Positions 41,145 to 49,981 of a DNA stretch of 50,784 bases are shown in pieces. The number at the start of each line of letters is the position of its first letter. The first letter of the stretch is position 1. The notes beneath the pieces were generated by a model. The model had not been told where the DNA came from. It worked only from the letters and a program-made list of their open reading frames with translations, and did not search any database. The DNA is taken from assembly GCA_031274425.1 (NCBI GenBank), contig JAISQE010000108.1, positions 1-50,784 of the forward strand, read 5' to 3'. The stretch is from Synergistaceae bacterium (GTDB taxonomy: Bacteria > Synergistota > Synergistia > Synergistales > Aminobacteriaceae). The translations under genes were made by a program, and so were the position numbers.

Positions 41145-42653
41145 ATGAAGAAGACGTTGTCGTTATGGGTGATTCTTGTTGTCGTCCTTACCGCCGGCTG
41201 CGCGTTTGCGCAAGGGGACACTTTGACCGTGGCCATGGCCGCCGACTCGAAGAGCCTGGACCCCCACGCGGCTCCGGATCTGGCGTCCACGAGCGTGATG
41301 ACTCAGATGATGGAATCTCTAGTCACTATCGACGCGAAAGGGGAGATCGCGCCGCTTCTGGCGGAGTCCTTCGAGAAGCTGGACGAGCTGAACTACAAGT
41401 TCGTTCTCCGCAAAGGCGTCAAGTTTCACAACGGCGAGGAGATGAAAGCCGGCGACGTCAAGTTCACCTTTACCCGCGCGGTCAACACGGGCAAGGTCAT
41501 CGACTACGTCGTTCGCAACATCGACGTGGACAACATAAAGATCATCGACGACTACACGATCGTCGTCCCCAGCAAGACGCCGGACAGCAGCTTTCTGGCC
41601 TGCCTTTCCCATTACTGCGCGGGCGTGATTCTGAGCGAGAAGGCCGTAAACGAGGCCGGCGAGAACGTCGGCACCCAGCCTGTGGGTACCGGTCCCTACA
41701 AGTTCGTCAATTGGCAGAAGGGAAACCGCGTCGTTTTGGAGCGTTTCGACGACTATTGGGGAGAAAAGGCCAAGACCCCCAACCTGGTTTTCCGCGCCAT
41801 CACGGAGGGCACCAATCGTTGCATCGAACTGGAGACGGGCGGCGCGGACGTCGCGTTGAGCCTTTTGCCCATCGACGTCAACAGGGTGGCGGAAAATTCC
41901 AAGCTCAGTCTGATTCGCGTTCCGGCCCCCTCCGTCATGTACTTGGGCATGAACGTCTCAGAGGAGCCTCTCAGCGACATCCGGGTCCGTCAGGCCATTT
42001 CTCTCGCCATCGACAACAGGGCCATCGTCAAAATCGCCTTCAAGGGCGTGGGGCTGGCCGCGCGCGGCCCCGTGCCCCCGACCATCAAGTACTACGACGC
42101 CTCTCTGCCGGAGATCCTTCCTGACGTGGACAAGGCCAAGGCGTTGATGGAGGAGGCGGGATACAAGGACGGTTTCAAAACGGAGCTCTGGTGCCGGGAC
42201 GACAAGAGCTACATCGACACGGCCACCATCATTCAGGCCCAGCTCAAGAAAATCGGCATTGACGTCTCCATTCAGGTCATGGAGTGGGGCGCGTTTCTTG
42301 AGAAACTGAAGCAACGCGAGCAGAAACTTTACCTCCAGGCGTGGAACTCCGTCATCGCGGACCCCGATTATAGCTTGTTCGGCGTGTTTCACTCCTCCCA
42401 GAAATTGACCGGCCTCAACCGTGGGGTGTACGGCAATCCCGAGGTCGACAAGCTATTGGACGAGGGCAAGCTCGTCACCGACGGACCTGAAAGGGAGGCC
42501 ATCTATCTCAAGCTTCAGCGGTTGATCGTCGACGATGCCGCGTGGGGCTTTTTGCACGTCAACGAACTTCTTATCGGAATGCAGAAGAACGTGCGAGGCT
42601 TCATCTTCGACCCATCCGGCAACCACAAGTACTATCAGGTTTCCTTCGATTAA
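41145..42653 (+). CDS. peptide-type ABC substrate-binding protein (SBP family 5), system 2
   Basis: This secreted binding protein has 502 aa. The signal peptide KKTLSLWVILVVVLTAGCAFA is probably cut after AFA; a lipobox reading (TAG before Cys) is poor because position -3 is Thr. SBP_bac_5 features are SKSLDPHAAPDLAS, GVKFHNGEEMKAGDVKFTF, QPVGTGPYKFVNW and the late AAWGFLHVNELLIG. It precedes its two permeases, the reverse of the system 1 order. A hairpin follows. Peptide import is the default guess. Confidence 0.92.
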   Translation: MKKTLSLWVILVVVLTAGCAFAQGDTLTVAMAADSKSLDPHAAPDLASTSVMTQMMESLVTIDAKGEIAPLLAESFEKLDELNYKFVLRKGVKFHNGEEMKAGDVKFTFTRAVNTGKVIDYVVRNIDVDNIKIIDDYTIVVPSKTPDSSFLACLSHYCAGVILSEKAVNEAGENVGTQPVGTGPYKFVNWQKGNRVVLERFDDYWGEKAKTPNLVFRAITEGTNRCIELETGGADVALSLLPIDVNRVAENSKLSLIRVPAPSVMYLGMNVSEEPLSDIRVRQAISLAIDNRAIVKIAFKGVGLAARGPVPPTIKYYDASLPEILPDVDKAKALMEEAGYKDGFKTELWCRDDKSYIDTATIIQAQLKKIGIDVSIQVMEWGAFLEKLKQREQKLYLQAWNSVIADPDYSLFGVFHSSQKLTGLNRGVYGNPEVDKLLDEGKLVTDGPEREAIYLKLQRLIVDDAAWGFLHVNELLIGMQKNVRGFIFDPSGNHKYYQVSFD

Positions 42654-42704
42654 GGGCTCGGTTTCGGGGATCACTCCATATAATATTTAAATTTGCGATG
42701 CTTG

Positions 42705-42728
42705 ACGTGCCCTCTCGCGGGGGCACGT
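42705..42728 (+). other. intergenic hairpin between binding protein 2 and its permeases
   Basis: ACGTGCCC (42705-42712) pairs with GGGCACGT (42721-42728) around an 8-base loop, without a T-tract. Such hairpins often stabilise the upstream binding-protein mRNA so that it exceeds permease expression. A TATAAT at 42679-42684 upstream could also give a separate transcript. Confidence 0.5.
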
Positions 42729-42758
42729 TCTCCACATTACGGACTCGAGGTGAGAGTT

Positions 42759-43691
42759 GTGTGGCGATATATCCTCCGCAGAATCGTGTATCTTGCGCCT
42801 GTTTTCATCGGCATCAGTTTTTTCGTCTTCTTCATGCTGCACATGACCCCGGGAGATCCCGCGAAGATGATCTTGGGCGACACGGCGACCGAGGAGAACG
42901 TTCAGTTGCTTCGGGCGGAAATGGGGCTCAACGACCCCTTTCTGGTGCAGTATTGGCGCTATATCAAAAACGCCGTGCGCGGAGACATCGGCAAGTCCTA
43001 CATCACAAAGAGCAGCGTTGCGCGCGAGGTTTCCCAGGCATTTCCCGCGACGGTCAAACTGGCGCTTTTCTCCATAACGATCGCGATCTTCGTGGGCGTT
43101 CCGTTGGGCATCATCTCCGCCATACGACAGTATTCCCTGTTGGACAACATCGCGATGGGGTTTGCGCTGATCGGCATATCCATGCCCGTTTTCTGGCTGG
43201 GGCTTTTGCTGATCCTATTTTTTTGCGTCAAGTTGGGGTGGTTTCCGGCCTCCGGCTTTGACACCCTTAAACAGATGATTCTGCCAGCCGTCACTTTGTC
43301 CACCCCCTCGTTGGCCATCATATCGCGCATTTCGCGCTCCAGCATGCTCGAGGTGATCCGTCAGGACTACATCCGTACGGCAAGGGCGAAGGGTCAAGCG
43401 GAGTTGCGCGTTATATGGGACCACGCGCTGGGCAACGCCCTCATCCCCATTGTGACCATCGTGGGGTTGCAGTTCGGCGGGCTTCTGGAGGGAGCGGTGG
43501 TGACCGAGGCCGTCTTCGCCGTGCCGGGCATCGGCAGCCTTCTGGTCGAGGCCATCAAAACCCGAGATTACCCTATGGTTCTGGGGGGCGTGCTTTTCAT
43601 CGGCATCGTCTTCAGTCTCGTCAACCTAGCGGTAGATGTGCTTTACGCTTATATCGACCCTCGCATCAAGGCTCAATACCAAAGCCCTTAG
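42759..43691 (+). CDS. peptide/nickel-type ABC transporter permease (DppB family), system 2
   Basis: This 310-aa permease has about six helices. The N-terminus is WRYILRRIVYLAPVFIG, then MLHMTPGDPAKMILGD; the coupling loop is RQDYIRTARAKGQAELRV, nearly the same as in system 1. GTG at 42759 is eight bases after GAGG; earlier in-frame starts would cross the hairpin. DppC follows after 22 bases. No ATPase subunit gene is linked. Confidence 0.92.
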   Translation: MWRYILRRIVYLAPVFIGISFFVFFMLHMTPGDPAKMILGDTATEENVQLLRAEMGLNDPFLVQYWRYIKNAVRGDIGKSYITKSSVAREVSQAFPATVKLALFSITIAIFVGVPLGIISAIRQYSLLDNIAMGFALIGISMPVFWLGLLLILFFCVKLGWFPASGFDTLKQMILPAVTLSTPSLAIISRISRSSMLEVIRQDYIRTARAKGQAELRVIWDHALGNALIPIVTIVGLQFGGLLEGAVVTEAVFAVPGIGSLLVEAIKTRDYPMVLGGVLFIGIVFSLVNLAVDVLYAYIDPRIKAQYQSP

Positions 43692-43713
43692 GCTCTCCGA
43701 CGAGGTGAAAACA

Positions 43714-44565
43714 ATGAACGCCGCGAAAAACAAACAGACCGGTTTCTGGTTGCGCTTCAGGAAAAACAAGATGGCCTTTTGCGGGGCGCTTATGATTCTG
43801 GGGCTGGCGATTGCCGCCGTTTTTGCCCCTCTGATCGCCCCATATCCCTTCGACGAGCAGGATTTTTCCGTAGCGCAGGAGCCGCCGTCGTCCGCGCATT
43901 GGTTCGGAACGGACGAGTTCGGGCGCGATATTTTCAGCCGCATCGTCTACGCGTCCCGTATTTCTCTTGAGGTCGGTTTTGTCGCCGTGAGCATCGGCAT
44001 GTTCATCGGCGGGCTGCTGGGTGCGGTGGCCGGGTTTTACGGACACCTGATCGACAACGTCATCATGCGCTCTATGGATATTCTTTTGGCCGTGCCCTCC
44101 ACGATTTTGGCTATAGCGATCGCGGCGACGTTGGGGCCGGGGCTTTTCAACCTGATGCTGGCCGTAGGCATAGCGACGATTCCCCGTTACGCGCGCATCG
44201 TTCGCGCCTCTGTGCTTTCCCTCCGTCACTTGGAGTTCATCGAGGCCGCCCAGGCCGTGGGGTCCAGCGACTTCCGCATCATCCGCAAACATATTCTCCC
44301 CAACTGCATGGCTCCCGTCATCGTGCAGGCGACGCTGGGCGTGGCGTCGGCCATACTGAACACGGCCGGCCTTTCCTTCATCGGACTGGGCATCCAGCCT
44401 CCGACCCCGGAGTGGGGAGCCATGCTCTCGGGCGCGCGCAGCTACATCCGGGACTACCCCTACATGACGATCTTCCCCGGCCTGGCGATCATGCTGACGG
44501 TTCTTTCGCTGAACTTCTTGGGAGACGGACTTCGAGACGCCCTCGACCCCAAATTGAAGCGCTAG
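43714..44565 (+). CDS. peptide/nickel-type ABC transporter permease (DppC family), system 2
   Basis: This 283-aa partner of the preceding permease has FRKNKMAFCGALMILGLAI, WFGTDEFGRDIFSRIVYASR, the coupling loop EFIEAAQAVGSSDFRII and the end FLGDGLRDALDPKLKR, which is nearly identical to the end of system 1. The ATG follows GAGGTG; a longer frame from 43636 overlaps the DppB gene and is not used. It ends the operon. Confidence 0.92.
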   Translation: MNAAKNKQTGFWLRFRKNKMAFCGALMILGLAIAAVFAPLIAPYPFDEQDFSVAQEPPSSAHWFGTDEFGRDIFSRIVYASRISLEVGFVAVSIGMFIGGLLGAVAGFYGHLIDNVIMRSMDILLAVPSTILAIAIAATLGPGLFNLMLAVGIATIPRYARIVRASVLSLRHLEFIEAAQAVGSSDFRIIRKHILPNCMAPVIVQATLGVASAILNTAGLSFIGLGIQPPTPEWGAMLSGARSYIRDYPYMTIFPGLAIMLTVLSLNFLGDGLRDALDPKLKR

Positions 44566-44579
44566 AATTTCGACCGTTC

Positions 44580-44608
44580 TTTAGAGTTCTTTTGCGGAGT
44601 GCTATACT
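44580..44608 (+). promoter_or_regulatory. candidate promoter of the CUT2 sugar-importer operon
   Basis: TTTAGA (44580-44585), a 17-base spacer and TATACT (44603-44608). It lies 80 bases before the binding-protein ATG, in the 122-base gap after the preceding permease. Confidence 0.5.
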
Positions 44609-44687
44609 TTAGGGGTAGCCGGTTGCATCTGGAACACATGAACACGCACTGAGCTTCACGATATACCGATCAAGGAGGGACTATTTT

Positions 44688-45683
44688 ATGAAAAAGTTCT
44701 GTTCGTTATTGGTGCTCGTATTGGCGGTCGTGGCTGTTGTTCTTTGCCCTGCCGCCGGGGCGGCTACAAAAGCCCCGGCCGAGTATAGGGTGGTCATGAT
44801 CGTGAAACAGAGCGACCCTTGGTTTGACGACATGACCTTGGGCATCGAGAGGTTGAAATCCGAAATGGGCGTCAACGCCTACGTGCTCACCCCCGAGAGC
44901 GGCGACCCCGCGCTCCAGATCGCCATCATGGAGGATTTGATTTCTCAAGGCGTGGATGCGATCTGCATCGTTCCCAACGACCCGCAGGCCATCCTGCCCA
45001 CCGTCAAAAAGGCGCGGGACGCGGGCATCGTGGTGGTGACGCATGAAGCTCCGGGTATCGCTTCCGAGGTGAACCTGGACGTGGAGGCCTTCGTCAACGC
45101 CGAATTCGGCGCGTTGATGGGCGAGGCCGTGGGCAAAGCAGCCGAGGGCAAGGGCGAGTACGCGGGTTTCGTGGGCGGCTTGACCATGGACACGCATATG
45201 GAGTGGTACAAAGCCGCGGTGGCCGCTATCAAACAAAAATATCCCGACATGACGAACATCTCCGACGAACCCTTCGAGGACAAAAACAGCATCGAAGTCG
45301 CTTACGACAAAACCGTCGAACTCTTGAAGGCCTATCCCAACCTGAAGGCCATCTTCGACTGCTCGGCGCACGGTTCGGGCGTCGCCCAGGCCGTCAAGGA
45401 CAAAGGGCGTGGGGACATCAAAGTGGTTTCCTTGGCTATTCCGTCCATGTCCGCCAGCTACATCAAGGACGGTTCGATGGTTCACGGGCAGGCATGGCGG
45501 CCAGCCGACGCCGGCTACGCGACCTGCTACGCCGCCTACCTGTTGGCTTCGGGCGCGGGCGTCTCCACCGGCGCGAACCTGAAAGCCACCGGCTACGAAG
45601 ACGTCAAGGTGGAGGGCAATATCGCCTACGGTTACGCTCCGTTGGTGTTCACCGCCGACAATATCGACGAGTTCCATTTCTAG
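44688..45683 (+). CDS. CUT2-type sugar ABC substrate-binding protein
   Basis: This periplasmic protein of the Peripla_BP_4 (RbsB/LsrB/RhaS) class has 331 aa. The signal peptide is KKFCSLLVLVLAVVAVVLC, with a likely cut after GAA. The body shows VKQSDPWFDDMTLGIERLK, MEDLISQGVDAICIVPNDP, DAGIVVVTHEAPG and VVSLAIPSMSASYIKDGS. The wording resembles LsrB and rhamnose-type binders, so aldoses, deoxy sugars or AI-2-like molecules are possible. AAGGAGGG precedes the ATG. It is the first gene of a five-gene operon. Confidence 0.88.
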   Translation: MKKFCSLLVLVLAVVAVVLCPAAGAATKAPAEYRVVMIVKQSDPWFDDMTLGIERLKSEMGVNAYVLTPESGDPALQIAIMEDLISQGVDAICIVPNDPQAILPTVKKARDAGIVVVTHEAPGIASEVNLDVEAFVNAEFGALMGEAVGKAAEGKGEYAGFVGGLTMDTHMEWYKAAVAAIKQKYPDMTNISDEPFEDKNSIEVAYDKTVELLKAYPNLKAIFDCSAHGSGVAQAVKDKGRGDIKVVSLAIPSMSASYIKDGSMVHGQAWRPADAGYATCYAAYLLASGAGVSTGANLKATGYEDVKVEGNIAYGYAPLVFTADNIDEFHF

Positions 45684-45724
45684 CTTCGGGAGCGCCGACC
45701 GGCCGACAAGTAGGGGGAGCGGAC

Positions 45725-47263
45725 ATGTCAAACCTTGTGTTGCAAGCCAAGGCCCTGAGTAAAAAATTCGTGGGCGTGCAGGCGCTGGACAAGGTGAGTC
45801 TCGACATCGAAGCGGGCACCATTCACTGCCTTGCCGGCGAAAACGGGAGCGGCAAATCCACCTTCGTCAAGACGATATCCGGCATCTACCAGCCGGATGA
45901 GGGCGAGATCGTGTTGAACGGCAACGTCTACGCGGCTCTCACGCCCGCACATGCTATGAGGGAAGGGGTACAGGTCATCTATCAGGACCTGTCCCTCTTC
46001 CCTTATATGAGTCTGGCGGAGAACATCGCGCTCAACCGGTTGCGCCTCGACGGCGTGAAAATCGTCGACTGGAAAGAGGTGTGGCGCGTCGCCAAGGAGC
46101 AAACCGAAAAAATCGGCGTCGACGTCGACCTGAACGCAACGGCGATAGAGACCTCCATGGCCGGCCGGCAGATCGCCGCCATCTGCCGCGCGCTTTCGCA
46201 GGACGCCAGGCTTCTGTTCATGGACGAACCCACCGCCGCTCTGACTCGGCAGGAAGTGGACCGCCTTTTGAAAGTGGTCTGCGAACTCAAAAATAACGGA
46301 CTGTCGGTGGTCTTCATCAGCCATAAGCTGGATGAGATTTTCAGAATTTCCGACAACATCACCATCTTTCGGGATGGCAAAAAAGTCGGCGATTTCGAAA
46401 GCGCTCGACTGGACGAAAAATCCCTGGCCTACCACATGACCGGCCGAGACGTCCGCTATCCGCGTTACAGGCGCGAAGCCGAGGCCGCCGCCGCGCCTCT
46501 GCTGGCGGTGAAGGGCTTGAGCAAACAAGGCCATTATCACGACGTCAGCTTCGAGATCCGCCGGGGGGACATCCTGGGTCTTATCGGTCTGTTGGGCTCG
46601 GGCCGCACCGAACTCGCCATGTCCTTATTCGGACTCAACCCGCCGGACACGGGAGTCGTTGCCTTCGAGGGGAAGACCGCGCGCATTTCCTCCCCGGTGG
46701 AGGCCAAGCGTCTCGGCATCGCCTTGCTGCCGGAAGACCGAGGCTCCCAGGGACTTTTTAGGGAACGCGGCATTCGGGAGAACATTACGTCGACGTTGTT
46801 GGATCGTCTTGCGGTCGGTCTTCGAGCGATAGACGCGCATAGAGAGCGGGAGATCGCCGAAGAGGGCGTAAAAAAACTACGCATCCGCGCTCCCGGCGTC
46901 GAAACGCCCGTCGGGACCCTCTCCGGGGGCAACGCCCAAAAAGTGGTGGTGGCCAAATGGAGCGCCGCGAACCCCAAACTGTTCATCATGGACAGCCCCA
47001 CCGTTGGCATCGATATCGGCTCGAAGGCCGAAATTTACGAAATGGTGCAGTCCTTCGCGAAGGGCCACATGGCGGTTCTGTTCATCACCGACGAATTGGA
47101 AGAGTTAATGTGCAACTGCAACAGGGTGCTCGTAATGGCGAATCACCGGATCATAGCGGCGTTGGACGAGGGCGACATGGAACAGCCCGGCGCGGAGCGG
47201 CGCATAGCGGACCTTATCGGCGGCTCCGCCCGAAAAGAAGAGGAAAGAGGAGTGAGAATATGA
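45725..47263 (+). CDS. CUT2-type sugar ABC transporter ATPase (two nucleotide-binding domains)
   Basis: This 512-aa double-domain ATPase (RbsA/LsrA type) has a first Walker A GENGSGKST (38-46), Walker B LLFMDEPTAAL and a degenerate signature SMAGRQ. The second domain has the degenerate Walker A GLLGSGRTEL typical of CUT2, signature LSGGNAQKVVVAKW and a Walker B variant LFIMDSPTVGID, where the usual Glu is Ser, as is common in domain 2. The ATG follows GGGGGA. Its TGA overlaps the ATG of the first permease (47260-47263), implying translational coupling. Confidence 0.93.
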   Translation: MSNLVLQAKALSKKFVGVQALDKVSLDIEAGTIHCLAGENGSGKSTFVKTISGIYQPDEGEIVLNGNVYAALTPAHAMREGVQVIYQDLSLFPYMSLAENIALNRLRLDGVKIVDWKEVWRVAKEQTEKIGVDVDLNATAIETSMAGRQIAAICRALSQDARLLFMDEPTAALTRQEVDRLLKVVCELKNNGLSVVFISHKLDEIFRISDNITIFRDGKKVGDFESARLDEKSLAYHMTGRDVRYPRYRREAEAAAAPLLAVKGLSKQGHYHDVSFEIRRGDILGLIGLLGSGRTELAMSLFGLNPPDTGVVAFEGKTARISSPVEAKRLGIALLPEDRGSQGLFRERGIRENITSTLLDRLAVGLRAIDAHREREIAEEGVKKLRIRAPGVETPVGTLSGGNAQKVVVAKWSAANPKLFIMDSPTVGIDIGSKAEIYEMVQSFAKGHMAVLFITDELEELMCNCNRVLVMANHRIIAALDEGDMEQPGAERRIADLIGGSARKEEERGVRI

Positions 47264-48276
47264 GCGAGGGCGCGATCCAACGTCGGCGCGTCAGCGCCAC
47301 GGAGGGAATATTGGCCTGCGTCGTTCTGCTCTACTGCGTCATGGTCGCGGCGGTCAACCCGGCTTTTCTGAGCGTCGAAACCCTGTTCGACATCGTTCGC
47401 TCTTCCTCGACCGCCGTTATCGTGGGCATGGGGTTGCTGTTGGTCATGCTTTCCGGCGGCATCGACGTCTCTTTCATGAGCATAGCGCTGTTCGGAAGCT
47501 ACGTCGCCGCTTACTTGATGATCCGCCTGAAGATCGACAGCCTCGCCTTCGCGTTCGCCGTTTCCATCGGCCTGGGGACGACATTGGGTCTGGTGAACGC
47601 CTTGCTCGTCAACTGGCTGAACCTGCCGCCCTTCATCATCACCCTCGGCACCCAAAACCTCTTCCACGGAGTGATGACCACCTTCATCAGCGACAAGACC
47701 TTCGGGGCGGGGGTCATGCCCTCCGTTCTGTCCAAATTCGGCTCGGCCACCCTGTTCACCCTGAAAACCCGTCAGGGCGTCATGGGGTTGACGGTCGCCG
47801 TCATTCCCATGTGCCTTTCCATCCTGCTCACATGGTTTATCGTCTACCGCACCATGACGGGCCGGGGCGTGGTCGCCATGGGCAACTCTCCCGAGTCGGC
47901 CAGGCGCGCCGGTTTCAACCTGTTGAAGCTGCGGTTGTTCACCTATGGATATATCGGCGCTTTGGCCGCGGTGATGGGCGTGGTCTACATCTCGCAGGTG
48001 AACGCCGTTTACCCCAACAAGCTAGTGGGCAACGAGCTAATGATCATCGCCGGGGCGGTCATCGGAGGAGTCAAGGACACGGGCGGCCGCGGAAAAATTC
48101 TCGGCGTTATCCTCGGCATCGCGATCATCTACCTGTTGAACTCCACGCTCATATTCCTGGGGTTGTCCTCCTCTTGGAACAACTTTTTCGTGGGGACGCT
48201 CTTGGTGGCGTCGGTGGCCGTCACTTCTTGGCAAAACCGTCGTAAAAATCGCAAAAACCTGCTATTCATGGAATAA
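47260..48276 (+). CDS. CUT2-type sugar ABC transporter permease 1
   Basis: This inner-membrane permease (BPD_transp_2/RbsC class) has 338 aa and about 8-10 helices. The first-third motif is LLLVMLSGGIDVSFMSIALFG and the coupling region GNSPESARRAGFNLLKLRLF; GAVIGGVKDTGGRGKILGV near 265 is the family block. The ATG overlaps the ATPase stop (ATGA). It forms a heterodimer with permease 2, as in LsrC/LsrD. Confidence 0.92.
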   Translation: MSEGAIQRRRVSATEGILACVVLLYCVMVAAVNPAFLSVETLFDIVRSSSTAVIVGMGLLLVMLSGGIDVSFMSIALFGSYVAAYLMIRLKIDSLAFAFAVSIGLGTTLGLVNALLVNWLNLPPFIITLGTQNLFHGVMTTFISDKTFGAGVMPSVLSKFGSATLFTLKTRQGVMGLTVAVIPMCLSILLTWFIVYRTMTGRGVVAMGNSPESARRAGFNLLKLRLFTYGYIGALAAVMGVVYISQVNAVYPNKLVGNELMIIAGAVIGGVKDTGGRGKILGVILGIAIIYLLNSTLIFLGLSSSWNNFFVGTLLVASVAVTSWQNRRKNRKNLLFME

Positions 48277-48287
48277 GGAGCGTAAGG

Positions 48288-49289
48288 ATGAGTAATCTGG
48301 CGAGTCGGAGGGATCACGACCTCTATATCCTGATCGGCCTCACGTTGGTCCTGGCCGCGGTGTTCGCCGTCGTGTTCGGGGAATCCATGTACTCGGCGCG
48401 CAACCTGCGCAGCATGGCGTATCAGATGCCGGAGTTCGGGCTTCTGGCCTTGGGCATGATGTTGGCCTTCCTCATCGGCGGCATCGATTTGTCGATCGTC
48501 GCCGTCGCCAATACGTCGGGCATCATGACGGCTCTGGTGCTCACAGGGGTTTGGTTGCCCGGACTTTCCGGTTATGGGGTGGTTGCGGCGGCAGTGGCGA
48601 CGGGTTTGACCGCCGCCGTGGCGTTCGGCCTGTTCAACGGGTTTTTGATCGCCAAACTATCGGCCTCGCCCATCATCGCCACCTTGGGCACGATGACTTT
48701 CTACTCTGGAATCGGCATGGCCCTCACGGGCGGCAAGGGCATTACCGGTCTGCCGTCCGCTTTCACCTCGTTCGGAACCGCCGAGATGCTGGGGGTTCCG
48801 GTCATTTTCGTCTGCTTCGTGGCCGTCGCGGCGGCGCTCTCGGCGTTTTTGTCCCGTACGGCGCTGGGTCGCCGGATGTACCTTTACGGCGAGAATCCCT
48901 TGGCCGCCCGTTTTTCGGCTATCGACGTCGAACGCATCGGCTTTTGGGTCTATGGCGTCATCGGACTCCTGGCGGGCATGTCGGGGCATATCGTCATCAG
49001 CAGGGTCAATTCCGCCAAAGTGGGTTACGGTGACGCCTATCAGCTACAGGCGCTGTTGGTGTGCGTGATCGGGGGCATCCACCCTCAAGGCGGCCGCGGC
49101 AAAACGCTGGGGGTCGTATGCGCCGTGATTCTGATGCAGATGCTTTCCAGCGCCTTCACCATCCTGCGGTTTTCGCCTTACGCCAAAAAACTCATTTGGG
49201 GCTCCATGCTGATCGTCATGTTGGGGCTCGAGTACCTGTCGGCGAAACAGAATGTCCGTCGGGAGTTGAGGCAAAAGATCGTTCATTAA
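48288..49289 (+). CDS. CUT2-type sugar ABC transporter permease 2
   Basis: This second permease has 333 aa. It has LALGMMLAFLIGGIDLSIVAV, ASPIIATLGTMTFYSGIGM, the coupling segment ENPLAARFSAIDVERIGFW and VIGGIHPQGGRGKTLGVV. It begins 11 bases after permease 1, with AAGGAGCG as ribosome site. The pair-of-permeases plan is that of AI-2, rhamnose and autoinducer-like importers, whereas ribose systems usually have one permease. Confidence 0.92.
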   Translation: MSNLASRRDHDLYILIGLTLVLAAVFAVVFGESMYSARNLRSMAYQMPEFGLLALGMMLAFLIGGIDLSIVAVANTSGIMTALVLTGVWLPGLSGYGVVAAAVATGLTAAVAFGLFNGFLIAKLSASPIIATLGTMTFYSGIGMALTGGKGITGLPSAFTSFGTAEMLGVPVIFVCFVAVAAALSAFLSRTALGRRMYLYGENPLAARFSAIDVERIGFWVYGVIGLLAGMSGHIVISRVNSAKVGYGDAYQLQALLVCVIGGIHPQGGRGKTLGVVCAVILMQMLSSAFTILRFSPYAKKLIWGSMLIVMLGLEYLSAKQNVRRELRQKIVH

Positions 49290-49322
49290 AGATTATATAT
49301 TAGGGATATTGGGGTGGATGTG

Positions 49323-49904
49323 ATGGATATTGGGAACGTTGCAAAACAATATGAAACGCTCTACGATGTGGTGTTGACGGAGCATCGCAAGGTGTTTGAA
49401 AAACAGGACGTCGCCGAGATCGAGGCATTTATGAACGCCATCGTGAAAGCCCAGCGCATTTTCGTGATGGGCGTCGGGCGCGAGGGGATCGCCGCGCGGG
49501 GCTTCGCCATGCGATTGATGCACCTTGGAAAAGAGGTGCACTGGATTTGGGACGACACCACCCCCGGCATGGGGGCGGGAGATTTGTTCATCGTCGTCAA
49601 CGGCTCCGGGAAAATCGGACATATCCACTACGTGGTGGAGGAGGCGAAAAAAAACGGGGTCACGATTGCCGTGGTCACCGGAACGCCGAAGGAGAAAACT
49701 CCCGCGCTGGCCGATCTGACGTTGTTCGTGCCGGCCTGCGTGTTCAACGGCACCGACGAGCGGGCCGTGCCCTCTATCCAGCCGATGGGCGCGCTTTTCG
49801 AGCAGCACTGTTTCCTTTTGTACGACATCATCATCGTGATGCTGGAGAAAGCCATGGGGCGCACCCACGAAGAGATGGAAAAACGTCACCGCAACGTGGA
49901 GTAA
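49323..49904 (+). CDS. SIS-domain protein (6-phospho-3-hexuloisomerase-like)
   Basis: This 193-aa single SIS domain protein has IFVMGVGREGIAARGFAMRL near 45 and LFIVVNGSGKIGHIHYVVEE near 90, the two phosphosugar-binding loops, and the C-terminal helix with EQHCFLLYDIIIVMLEKAMG seen in HxlB-type isomerases. The start is uncertain: ATG at 49323 has GGGGTGG five bases before it, but GTG at 49314 is also in frame. It ends the CUT2 operon, 33 bases after permease 2, and likely isomerises the phosphorylated imported sugar. No HxlA synthase is present. Confidence 0.85.
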   Translation: MDIGNVAKQYETLYDVVLTEHRKVFEKQDVAEIEAFMNAIVKAQRIFVMGVGREGIAARGFAMRLMHLGKEVHWIWDDTTPGMGAGDLFIVVNGSGKIGHIHYVVEEAKKNGVTIAVVTGTPKEKTPALADLTLFVPACVFNGTDERAVPSIQPMGALFEQHCFLLYDIIIVMLEKAMGRTHEEMEKRHRNVE

Positions 49905-49981
49905 GCCTATCCAAAGCAGCGCCGATTTGTGCTATTTTAAACGGAGAGAGTAAATTTATTCGAACTGGAGACGTGGCTTAC

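Noticed and set aside
41145-41220. A lipoprotein signal in binding protein 2
   Set aside because: The residues before Cys are T-A-G, so position -3 does not fit a lipobox, while AFA-Q is a good ordinary signal peptidase site.
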